Shown here one piece after another: positions 1 to 7,677 of a stretch of 42,428 nt of DNA. The DNA comes from Solitalea agri. Lineage in GTDB: Bacteria > Bacteroidota > Bacteroidia > Sphingobacteriales > Sphingobacteriaceae. Made by a program: the position numbers and the translations under genes. Within the stretch, counting starts at the first letter, position 1; the number at the start of each line of letters is the position of its first letter. The notes beneath the pieces were generated by a model. It did no database searches and was not told where the DNA came from. It saw nothing but the letters and a program-made list of their open reading frames with translations. The stretch spans positions 1 through 42,428 of the forward strand of contig NZ_JAMWYS010000057.1 in assembly GCF_023914155.1 (NCBI RefSeq), given 5' to 3'.

Positions 1-40
1 AAATCCTGCTTTAACTTGTTGATAACCCCTGAAAATAGAA

Positions 41-67
41 AGAGGCCGTCCTTTTGAGACAGCCTCT
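41..67. terminator. Bidirectional terminator hairpin
   Basis: The arms agaggc/gcctct extend through gtc/gac around a 7-nt loop, with one C/A mismatch. The hairpin lies just past the stop of the tricorn-like gene on the minus strand, with T-rich sequence on both sides. Confidence 0.6.
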
Positions 68-74
68 TCTTATT

Positions 75-3000
75 TTATTTAGATGCCTTTAGATTATTGC
101 TTTTCATCAACTCTTTAACCGCAGTTTCAATTTGTTGATCTCTTCCGCTTGTTAGCACTGAAGGATCATTTGCCACCTTAACATCGGGCTCCAATTGATT
201 GTTTTCCAAATACTTTCCGTTAGTATCTAACATCCCAACTTGCGGAATTCCAAATACTAAGGTCGGATCAATCTGTGTTTCCCACCAAACGGCAGTACCT
301 GTTCCCGGAACCGGCATACCGATGAGCTTACCCACATTATTGGCCCTGTATGCATAAGGGAACATGTGTGCATCAGAGTAGTTGCCCTCTCCCATTAAAA
401 CCACCGATGGTTTTGTCCATTTCTTAAATGGCTCCTGTCCTCTGTGTTTTTCTCTCGGATAAATATCAATGTATTTCTTACCACTTAACAAAGTAACCAA
501 GTCGTCATGCAACCAACCACCACCGTTAAAACGGGTATCCACTATCAGTGATTCCTTTTGACCATTCTTACCCAGCACATCCTCATAAACTGTACGGAAA
601 CTTTCATCATTCATTCCACGAACGTGAACATAGCCTACTTTTCCTCCCGAAAGTTGATCAACCTCTTTACGACGGTTCTCTACCCAACGGTTATATAACA
701 GTTCGTTCTGCTCTCCTATGGTAAGAGGTTTAATACTTTCATCCCAGCGTGTGCCATTTGACGGATCGAACAATGAAATTAATGTTAATTTGCCTGCCTT
801 ACGATTCAACAGTTTATTGTAGTCTTCATTGGCAGTTATCGGTTGGCCATCTATCTTCTCGATAATTGCTCCCGCTTTTACCTTTGATTTTGCAGTATTA
901 AAAGGTCCTTTAAGCAGAACTTCTTCTACCTTAAGCCCGTTTCCGTTATAGCTGTCATCATATACTAAGCCCAAAACTGCGGTTCTATCACCGCCTTCTG
1001 AAGCCGGAGAATAACGGCAACCCGTATGCGAAGCGTTCAGCTCGCCAAGCATTTCGCTCATCATCTCAGCAAAATCATAGTTGTTATTTATATAAGGAAG
1101 GAACTTCTTGTAGGTCTTTCCGTAATAATCCCAATCAACGTTTTGTAAATTGGTTACGTAGAATTTCTCCTTTACCTGACGCCATGCATGGTTAAAAATG
1201 TATTCACGCTCTTGAGCAGCGCTCAGCATCATTTCGCTGCTAATGCCAATTGGTGTTACCTTTCCACTTTCAGCATCTACTTTCGAAACCCTTCCACTCG
1301 AAACCACAAATAATGATTTACCATCGTTAGAGATTTCTATACCTGCAGGACCACCATCCAGCTTAGCTAAAATTTTAGTGTCTTTAGAACGAGGCTCTGT
1401 TACCCATAAATCATAGCCTTTTTCAAACTTAGAAAGATAATAGAGCTTTTCTCCATCTGGAGACATAATCGCATCTGATAGATCTGAAGAATTGATCGTT
1501 AAACGTAGGCGACGGTCTTCGATACCTGGCAGTTCAATTTTGATACTTTTGTCTTCAGGACTGGCGGTTTTAGTCTCTTTTTTATCTTTTGAATCGGCTT
1601 CTTCTGTTTTTTTATCTTTCTTCTCTTTGTCTTCCTGCTCTTTTACCAGATTAAAGTCTGTTTTACTGAGCTTAAATCTATCGAAAGCTTCCTGAGTAAA
1701 GAATAATCCATAAACATCTGATTCACCGCCCCAGCTTCCATGGTTTTTCATGCCATCTCGATCGGCAAAATAAATCATCATTTTACCGCCTATAGCCCAT
1801 TTTGGCGACCCTTCGCTATAGCCGCTCGGGGTAAGATTCGTCAATTTTTGCTTTCCATCGGCAGCAATTAACGCAATATCACTGTTGAAATATTGGTTAG
1901 GTTCACTAAAACTAGCCAGTATCCATTTTCCATCAGGCGACCATGTGTAATACTGATCCCCATCTGAATAAGAATAATTGTTGTCGTCTGTTAACAGAGT
2001 TCGGGTTGCTTTAGAAGCAATGTTCAACACTCTCAATGTAGTGCGGTTTTCCAAGAATGCCACCTCTTTCCCATCCGGAGAAAATGATGGTTGAAATTCA
2101 TCCTTATCAGTAGAAGCCACTAAGGTTTCTTCATTCAATAAAGTTGATGAATAAAAATAAGCTTCTTCTTTTCGTTGAATACTAGATTTCAATACATCCC
2201 AGGTTCCATCTCTTTCAGCGGCATATAACAACGTTCTGCCATCAGGGCTAAAACTCACAGAACGCTCTTGCGTAGGAGTATTGGTCACGCGCTTGGTAAC
2301 ACCGCCTTCAACCGAACTCACAAAAACTTCTCCCCTGAAAACAAAAGCGACCTCTTTTCCACTTGGAGAAAGCGCCATCTCGGTAACCCCTGAATTAACA
2401 GGCAGCACTTTTTCTGTATTATTTCGGCCATCAGTTAAAATTTTAATAGCGACTTTTTGAGGCTGCCCAGCCGGTTTTTGGATATAAATCTCACCGTCGT
2501 AGGTATAGCAAAGCGTATTATCATCGGCAGCAGTTAAAAATCGAACCGGATTTTTTTGAAAAGAAGTGACCTTCGTACCATTTCCACCTGTTGCCGTCAT
2601 TTGATAAACATTCAACGACCCACTTTCTTCACTTAAATAAAAAACCTCACCATTTGCTCCAAAAACCGGGTTGCGATCCTCTCCATTAAATGTTGTAAGT
2701 TTATTGTATGACTTTTCACCTATATCATACATCCAAATATCCTTTGTAACCGCCGAGGTATGGTGTTTACGCCATTGGTCTTCGTAGCCTTTATAATCCT
2801 GATAGATAATTTTCTTTCCGTCTTTGCTGTAGCGTGCGAGTTCCATTGTATTAGTGTTTACCATACTAGTTTTGCCGCCTCCAACTGGAACACTATAGGT
2901 TTCGGCCATGCGTCCATAAGGAAACTGTGCCGAAGTAAATAAATCCTGGCGAACAGAAGTGAAAATTACGTTCTTATTATCCGGGGTGAAATCTGCGGGC

Positions 3001-3332
3001 AGATCATTTGCCGAATGAAATGTAAGACGCTTGGCATCTCCGCCTTCGGCAGGCATAACATAAACATCAAAATTGCCGTAACGGTCAGATGCAAAGGCTA
3101 TTGATTTCCCATCATGCGACCAAACGGGCATAAAATCTTGTGCTTCATGCAATGTTAAAGGAATTGCCTGACCACCGCTAGAGGGCATTTTGTAAATATC
3201 ACCTTTGTAACTAAAAACAATGGTTTTCCCATCCGGTGAGATGGCGGGATAACGCATCCAGAATGGGTTTTCTTGCGCTTGCGCAGAATGAAACAGTCCT
3301 AAAAAAGCTACTGCTCCTATCAATTTCTTCAT
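75..3332 (-). CDS. Secreted tricorn-like protease (S41 family, WD40-like propeller plus PDZ)
   Basis: About 1085 residues from the chosen ATG. The frame is open 35 codons further upstream, but the start at 3332 gives a clean signal peptide (MKKLIGAVAFLGLFHSAQAQ), so export to the periplasm is expected. The N-terminal half carries repeated PD40/WD40-like blades of the type 'SPDGK..AF'. A lysine/glutamate-rich linker follows (near residues 560-600), then a tricorn C1-like domain, a PDZ region and a C-terminal S41 peptidase core. Visible catalytic candidates match the tricorn tetrad: Ser768-His769 in 'LNASHTGC', Ser986-Asp987 in 'GNYSDAHM', and Glu1018 in 'VWWETQ'. Tricorn enzymes trim peptides made by other proteases; here the target is unknown. 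The gene is divergent from ypdA, with about 150 bp between the starts. Confidence 0.9.
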   Translation of the reverse strand: MKKLIGAVAFLGLFHSAQAQENPFWMRYPAISPDGKTIVFSYKGDIYKMPSSGGQAIPLTLHEAQDFMPVWSHDGKSIAFASDRYGNFDVYVMPAEGGDAKRLTFHSANDLPADFTPDNKNVIFTSVRQDLFTSAQFPYGRMAETYSVPVGGGKTSMVNTNTMELARYSKDGKKIIYQDYKGYEDQWRKHHTSAVTKDIWMYDIGEKSYNKLTTFNGEDRNPVFGANGEVFYLSEESGSLNVYQMTATGGNGTKVTSFQKNPVRFLTAADDNTLCYTYDGEIYIQKPAGQPQKVAIKILTDGRNNTEKVLPVNSGVTEMALSPSGKEVAFVFRGEVFVSSVEGGVTKRVTNTPTQERSVSFSPDGRTLLYAAERDGTWDVLKSSIQRKEEAYFYSSTLLNEETLVASTDKDEFQPSFSPDGKEVAFLENRTTLRVLNIASKATRTLLTDDNNYSYSDGDQYYTWSPDGKWILASFSEPNQYFNSDIALIAADGKQKLTNLTPSGYSEGSPKWAIGGKMMIYFADRDGMKNHGSWGGESDVYGLFFTQEAFDRFKLSKTDFNLVKEQEDKEKKDKKTEEADSKDKKETKTASPEDKSIKIELPGIEDRRLRLTINSSDLSDAIMSPDGEKLYYLSKFEKGYDLWVTEPRSKDTKILAKLDGGPAGIEISNDGKSLFVVSSGRVSKVDAESGKVTPIGISSEMMLSAAQEREYIFNHAWRQVKEKFYVTNLQNVDWDYYGKTYKKFLPYINNNYDFAEMMSEMLGELNASHTGCRYSPASEGGDRTAVLGLVYDDSYNGNGLKVEEVLLKGPFNTAKSKVKAGAIIEKIDGQPITANEDYNKLLNRKAGKLTLISLFDPSNGTRWDESIKPLTIGEQNELLYNRWVENRRKEVDQLSGGKVGYVHVRGMNDESFRTVYEDVLGKNGQKESLIVDTRFNGGGWLHDDLVTLLSGKKYIDIYPREKHRGQEPFKKWTKPSVVLMGEGNYSDAHMFPYAYRANNVGKLIGMPVPGTGTAVWWETQIDPTLVFGIPQVGMLDTNGKYLENNQLEPDVKVANDPSVLTSGRDQQIETAVKELMKSNNLKASK

Positions 3333-3483
3333 AAAATTATTGATGCTAAAGTGTATATTAACTAAAACTAAATAAAAAATCGCCATAAGCAATGGTGTAA
3401 CAAGGATATTTCCTTTTGAATTGGTTTGTTTATCCAAAACAAGGCCTTTGTTAAACTGTTAGCTTTCTAAATCTTTATTTATA

Positions 3484-4455
3484 GTGACCCTAAAATCTAA
3501 ATATGATGTAATTATTGTTGGTGGTGGACCAATTGGACTTGCCTGTGGACTTTCAGCGCAAAGAGCGGGATTAACCTATTTAATATTGGAAAAAGGATGC
3601 CTTACCAACTCATTGTTTAACTACCCGTTAAATATGACGTTCTTTTCTACATCTGAAAAGTTAGAAATAGGAGGAATTCCGTTTGTTTCGAATAATGCGA
3701 AACCTAATCGGCAAGAGGCCCTGGAATACTATCGGCGGGTCGCATTTTCTAACCAATTAAGAATCCAGTTATTTGAAGAGGTACTTAATATTTATCCCGA
3801 AAATGATGAGTATCGGGTTCAAACATCAAAAGGACAGTATCAAGCATCTCATTTAATTATTTGCACTGGGTTTTATGACATTCCGTTATTAATGAATGTG
3901 CCGGGTGAAAATCTTCCCAAAGTAACCCACTACTATAAAGACCCTCATTTTTATGCCGGACAAAAGGTTTTGGTCGTTGGGGCAAATAATTCAGCTGCTG
4001 ATGCTGCCTTAGAAACGTGGAGAAAAGGCGCAGATGTTACGCTGGTAGTAAGAGGTTCGGAATTAGGTCGAATAAAATATTGGACCAAGCCTGACTTGGA
4101 GAACCGCATTAATGAGTGTTCCATTAAAGCCCTTTTCAATACTACTGTTAAAGAAGTTAGAGAATCGGAAGTTGTATTGTTAACACCGGAAGGAGAAAGC
4201 AGAATTGAAAACGATTTTGTCATCGCAATGACTGGTTATCAACCAAACTTTTCATTTTTGAAAAAAGCAGGAATAACCCTATCTGATGATGATAAACAAT
4301 ATCCTACCTATGATGCTGAAACCATGGAGACCAATCTAAAGAATGTTTATCTGGCCGGCGTTGTTTGTGGTGGAATGGACACCCACATATGGTTCATCGA
4401 AAATTCAAGAGAGCACGCTGATAAAATTATTGAAAAAATTAAGACTGATATTTAA
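3484..4455 (+). CDS. ypdA: YpdA-type FAD/NAD(P)H oxidoreductase (putative bacillithiol disulfide reductase)
   Basis: 323 residues, the normal YpdA length. An N-terminal FAD-binding Rossmann motif (GGGPIGLACGLSAQRAG, about residues 13-29) and a second nucleotide-binding motif (VVGANNSAADAALE, mid-protein) are clear, followed by 'ITGY'-like and 'YLAGVVCGG' segments of the thioredoxin-reductase-like fold. It lacks the CxxC redox pair of true thioredoxin reductases, which fits YpdA. Family knowledge: YpdA reduces bacillithiol disulfide, and several Bacteroidetes make bacillithiol. The start is GTG; an in-frame stop lies about 30 bases upstream with no ATG between, so GTG is the best choice. It stands alone, divergent from the protease gene. 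Confidence 0.85.
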   Translation: MTLKSKYDVIIVGGGPIGLACGLSAQRAGLTYLILEKGCLTNSLFNYPLNMTFFSTSEKLEIGGIPFVSNNAKPNRQEALEYYRRVAFSNQLRIQLFEEVLNIYPENDEYRVQTSKGQYQASHLIICTGFYDIPLLMNVPGENLPKVTHYYKDPHFYAGQKVLVVGANNSAADAALETWRKGADVTLVVRGSELGRIKYWTKPDLENRINECSIKALFNTTVKEVRESEVVLLTPEGESRIENDFVIAMTGYQPNFSFLKKAGITLSDDDKQYPTYDAETMETNLKNVYLAGVVCGGMDTHIWFIENSREHADKIIEKIKTDI

Positions 4456-4512
4456 TCCCGCTTGATTTAAACCCTTTTTATCTATTGTTGTCATACGTTC
4501 AAATATTTGCAT

Positions 4513-5907
4513 ATGGAACGATTGTCGATGAGGCAAATTCAGCACTTATATGCCAGAGCCGGTTTTGGAATAACGTATAAAGATCTTCAGCAACTGAAAA
4601 ATAAACCACTTTTAACGGTTGTAAAGGAACTATTTGAAAAATCCAATGATTACTCGCTTATTGATTTGGACTTTTCTTTAGAAGAAGTCAAAGGGAAAGA
4701 AATGATGAGCGAAGAAAACCGTAAAGAACTCAGAAGGCTATTCAAGCAATCAACAGAAAACTTAAACACTCGTTGGATGCAGCAAATGAGTGTTACCGAT
4801 GCTCAACTGCGCGAAAAAATGACCTTATTTTGGCATGGTCATTTTGCCTGCCGGAGTTTTAATCCGCTTCATAATCAACAACTAAACAACACTATGCGCA
4901 ACCTTGCGCTCGGTAATTTTAAGGATCTATTGCTCGCAGTTTCTAAGTCTCCCGCAATGCTGGCTTTCTTAAATAATCAACAAAACCGAAAAAACAGTCC
5001 GAACGAAAACTTTGCCCGTGAACTAATGGAGCTTTTTACCATTGGCCGCGGAAACTATACCGAGAACGATGTCAAAGAATCGGCCCGTGCTTTTACCGGT
5101 TGGGGTTTTACTCCCTTTACAACCGAGTTTGTTTTTCGCACTAAACAGCACGACTTTGGAGATAAAACCTTCATGGGACATACCGGCAACTTCAACGGTG
5201 AAGACATTATTGATATCATTCTAAAGCAAAAAGAAACCGCTCGATTCATCTGTCGCAAGTTTTATAAATTCTTTGTGAACGAAAACATTAATGAAACACA
5301 TGTAAACCAACTTGCCGATCATTTCTACCAAACGAATTATAATATTGGCAGTACAATGTTTCTGATTTTTTCCTCCGATTGGTTTTATTCCTCTGAGAAT
5401 ATTGGCGTAAACATTAAATCACCAGTGGAATTTATTGTTGGCTTAACACGCCAGTTTTATGTAAGTTATGAAAGCACTGATATGCTTTTGTTTCTTCAGC
5501 GGGCTTTAGGACAAATACTTTTTTATCCGCCTAACGTAAGTGGTTGGCCCGGTGGTAAAAACTGGATCGACAGTTCTACGCTTATGTACCGCTTAAAAAT
5601 ACCTTCGGTGATATTGAACAATGGCATTATTGAATTAGCCGGAAAAACCGATCCGGAAGAAGAAGCACAAGTAGCAATGATGCAAAAGCAAGAATCACAA
5701 ATACACCGTAAAATAAAAGCAACTGCCGATTGGGACCACTTTCTTCAGGATTTGCCCCAAAGTATTAGCCGCGAACAATTAGTCGATTACTTTTTAGCCC
5801 CCGATCTCAACAAAAGGAAATATGCTTTACTATCAGCTTTATCAGAATCAACTGTAAAGGAAATTATTATTCAATTGGTTTCAATGCCCGAATATCAACT
5901 TTGCTAA
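4513..5907 (+). CDS. DUF1800 family protein
   Basis: 464 residues from the ATG at 4513; an in-frame TTG lies two codons earlier, but the ATG gives the usual family start (MERLSMRQIQHLYARAGFG). DUF1800 features are visible: 'RWMQQMSVTDAQLREKMTLFWHGHFA', 'NFARELMELFTIGRG' and 'RAFTGWGF' in the first half, and 'FYPPNVSGWPGGKNWIDSSTL' near the C-terminal third. The function of DUF1800 is unknown. It lies 13 bp upstream of a DUF1501 gene on the same strand; the two families are commonly paired, so a joint export or surface role is likely. No signal peptide is apparent. Confidence 0.85.
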   Translation: MERLSMRQIQHLYARAGFGITYKDLQQLKNKPLLTVVKELFEKSNDYSLIDLDFSLEEVKGKEMMSEENRKELRRLFKQSTENLNTRWMQQMSVTDAQLREKMTLFWHGHFACRSFNPLHNQQLNNTMRNLALGNFKDLLLAVSKSPAMLAFLNNQQNRKNSPNENFARELMELFTIGRGNYTENDVKESARAFTGWGFTPFTTEFVFRTKQHDFGDKTFMGHTGNFNGEDIIDIILKQKETARFICRKFYKFFVNENINETHVNQLADHFYQTNYNIGSTMFLIFSSDWFYSSENIGVNIKSPVEFIVGLTRQFYVSYESTDMLLFLQRALGQILFYPPNVSGWPGGKNWIDSSTLMYRLKIPSVILNNGIIELAGKTDPEEEAQVAMMQKQESQIHRKIKATADWDHFLQDLPQSISREQLVDYFLAPDLNKRKYALLSALSESTVKEIIIQLVSMPEYQLC

Positions 5908-5920
5908 ATCATTTTACTCC

Positions 5921-7120
5921 ATGAAAAGACGAGACTTTATACGAAATACGGCTTTAGCATCAGGTGCTTTAATGATCCCATCATTTTTAAAGCCCTTTGA
6001 ATTAATGGCGGCTGAAAGTATTGGTTTCAAGCGCTTGGTAATTATTCAGCTTTCGGGAGGTAACGATGGATTGAATACGGTGGTGCCGTTTGGAGATGAT
6101 TTATATTATCAAAAAAGACCCTCACTTGGTATTGATACTGATGAAGTAATCAAATTAACAACTCTACAGGGCTTAAACCCTGCTATGGGGTCACTAAGAG
6201 AGATTTATGACCAGGGATGGATGAGTATTCTGAATGGTGTAGGTTATCCAAATCCCGATCGGTCTCATTTTCGGTCGATGGATATCTGGCAAACAGCAAG
6301 TGGATCAAACGAGTACATTTCAACCGGATGGATAGGTCGTTACCTCGATTCTAATTGTGTAGAATGTAAATCGCCTCATACAGCCATTGAAGTTGACGAT
6401 TCATTGTCGCTTGCATTAAAAGGAATTTCAAATAAAGGTATTGCTGTACGAAACAGTGATCAGTTATATCGAACCACACGAGAGCCTTTTTTTAAGTTAG
6501 AAGCTGATGATGCTAAACAAAACATGCTTTCGGAAGACAACCTGGGGTATTTATATAAAACAATGATCGAAACCTATTCTTCAGCCAAGTATATAAATGA
6601 TACAGCAAAGCGTTATAAAAACACATTCAGCTATCCCATTTCAGCATTTGCTAATGAATTAAAAACCGTAGCTACATTTATTAATTCGGGTTTAAGCACT
6701 CGCGTATATTACGTTTCATTGAGTGGGTTCGATACCCATGTGGCGCAGCGAGGGCAACAAAACCGTTTGCTTAAAGTCTATTCAGACGGGGTTGCCGCTT
6801 TCATTCACGATCTGAAACAAGCTAATAATTTAGACGATACCTTAATAATGACTTTTTCAGAATTTGGTCGTCGAGTATCTCAAAACGCAAGTGGAGGAAC
6901 TGATCATGGAACTGCCAATAATCTTTTCTTATTTGGAGGAAAGTTAAAAAAGCCTGGAATCTATAATGAATCTCCGGATCTGAAGACGCTGGACAACGGT
7001 GATTTAAAATTTCAGATTGATTTCAGAAATGTATATGCAACTGTTTTAGATAAATGGCTTGGGGTAGATAGTGGCTTAATATTGAACAATAAACGATTTA
7101 ACCCGCTGACCATTGTTTAA
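5921..7120 (+). CDS. DUF1501 family protein with Tat signal
   Basis: 399 residues. The N-terminus has a twin-arginine signal (KRRDFIRNTALASGALMIPS, residues 2-21), so the protein probably crosses the membrane folded, via Tat. The DUF1501 core is clear: 'QLSGGNDGLNTVVPFGDD' (about residues 43-60), 'GVGYPNPDRSHFRSMDIW' and, late in the protein, 'FSEFGRRVSQNASGGTDHG'. The fold resembles the sulfatase/alkaline-phosphatase superfamily, and the conserved D, H and E residues suggest metal binding, but no substrate is known. It forms a two-gene operon with the DUF1800 gene 13 bp upstream. Confidence 0.88.
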   Translation: MKRRDFIRNTALASGALMIPSFLKPFELMAAESIGFKRLVIIQLSGGNDGLNTVVPFGDDLYYQKRPSLGIDTDEVIKLTTLQGLNPAMGSLREIYDQGWMSILNGVGYPNPDRSHFRSMDIWQTASGSNEYISTGWIGRYLDSNCVECKSPHTAIEVDDSLSLALKGISNKGIAVRNSDQLYRTTREPFFKLEADDAKQNMLSEDNLGYLYKTMIETYSSAKYINDTAKRYKNTFSYPISAFANELKTVATFINSGLSTRVYYVSLSGFDTHVAQRGQQNRLLKVYSDGVAAFIHDLKQANNLDDTLIMTFSEFGRRVSQNASGGTDHGTANNLFLFGGKLKKPGIYNESPDLKTLDNGDLKFQIDFRNVYATVLDKWLGVDSGLILNNKRFNPLTIV

Positions 7121-7126
7121 TGCCAA

Positions 7127-7153
7127 TAAAAAAGGGCCTTTTCACATTGGCCC
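7127..7153 (-). terminator. Terminator for the small minus-strand gene
   Basis: On the minus strand, ggggcc and ggccc arms around a 10-nt loop are followed by a run of six T. The stem is short (5 bp). It may also end the DUF1501 transcript. Confidence 0.5.
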
Positions 7154-7238
7154 CACCGCTTGCGCGTATCTGGATTTGTCTCGATGGCTATTTTAAGAGT
7201 TCTACAAATGTACTGTAAATCATTGAAATAATAGAATT

Positions 7239-7460
7239 TTATTTTAAGCTGAGGTCATCAAAATTGTCCAACAAATCATCCCAACGCTCGTGCAGCTTAT
7301 CGCTAAAACGGATTAACTGACTTAAATGATTGTTCTCAAACTCTGCATTATTTCTACTACCTATAGAATCCACATGAAAAACAATGCTTGGTTTTTCTTT
7401 CTCTTTAATGGCCCTAAATCTTAATTGAGTAGCTTTGGGGTTTACTTTTACTGTTCTCAT
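7239..7460 (-). CDS. Small hypothetical protein
   Basis: 73 residues, mixed charge, not recognised. The N-terminus is basic (MRTVKVNPKATQLRFRAIKE) and the C-terminus acidic (DDLLDNFDDLSLK). No signal peptide, membrane segment or metal motif is visible. It begins with ATG, has its own T-rich terminator downstream, and is flanked by intergenic DNA on both sides, so it probably is a monocistronic gene. The charge distribution suggests a small soluble protein, but no function can be assigned. Confidence 0.6.
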   Translation of the reverse strand: MRTVKVNPKATQLRFRAIKEKEKPSIVFHVDSIGSRNNAEFENNHLSQLIRFSDKLHERWDDLLDNFDDLSLK

Positions 7461-7677
7461 GAGCGTATTTCTTTTTTTGGCAAAATAAAAATCTTAAATA
7501 AACAAGCTGAAAACATACTATTAACATTGTATTAAGAGCACAGTCACTATAAAATTTTGCCTTAGTGTATAATTTACAAACTTTCTTCTAAAAAATTTCC
7601 CATTTTGCATTTTGGATATGAATTTGATACTAAATTCGTGCCGAAGCCAATTAATACCATTTATTTTAATTTTAAAA

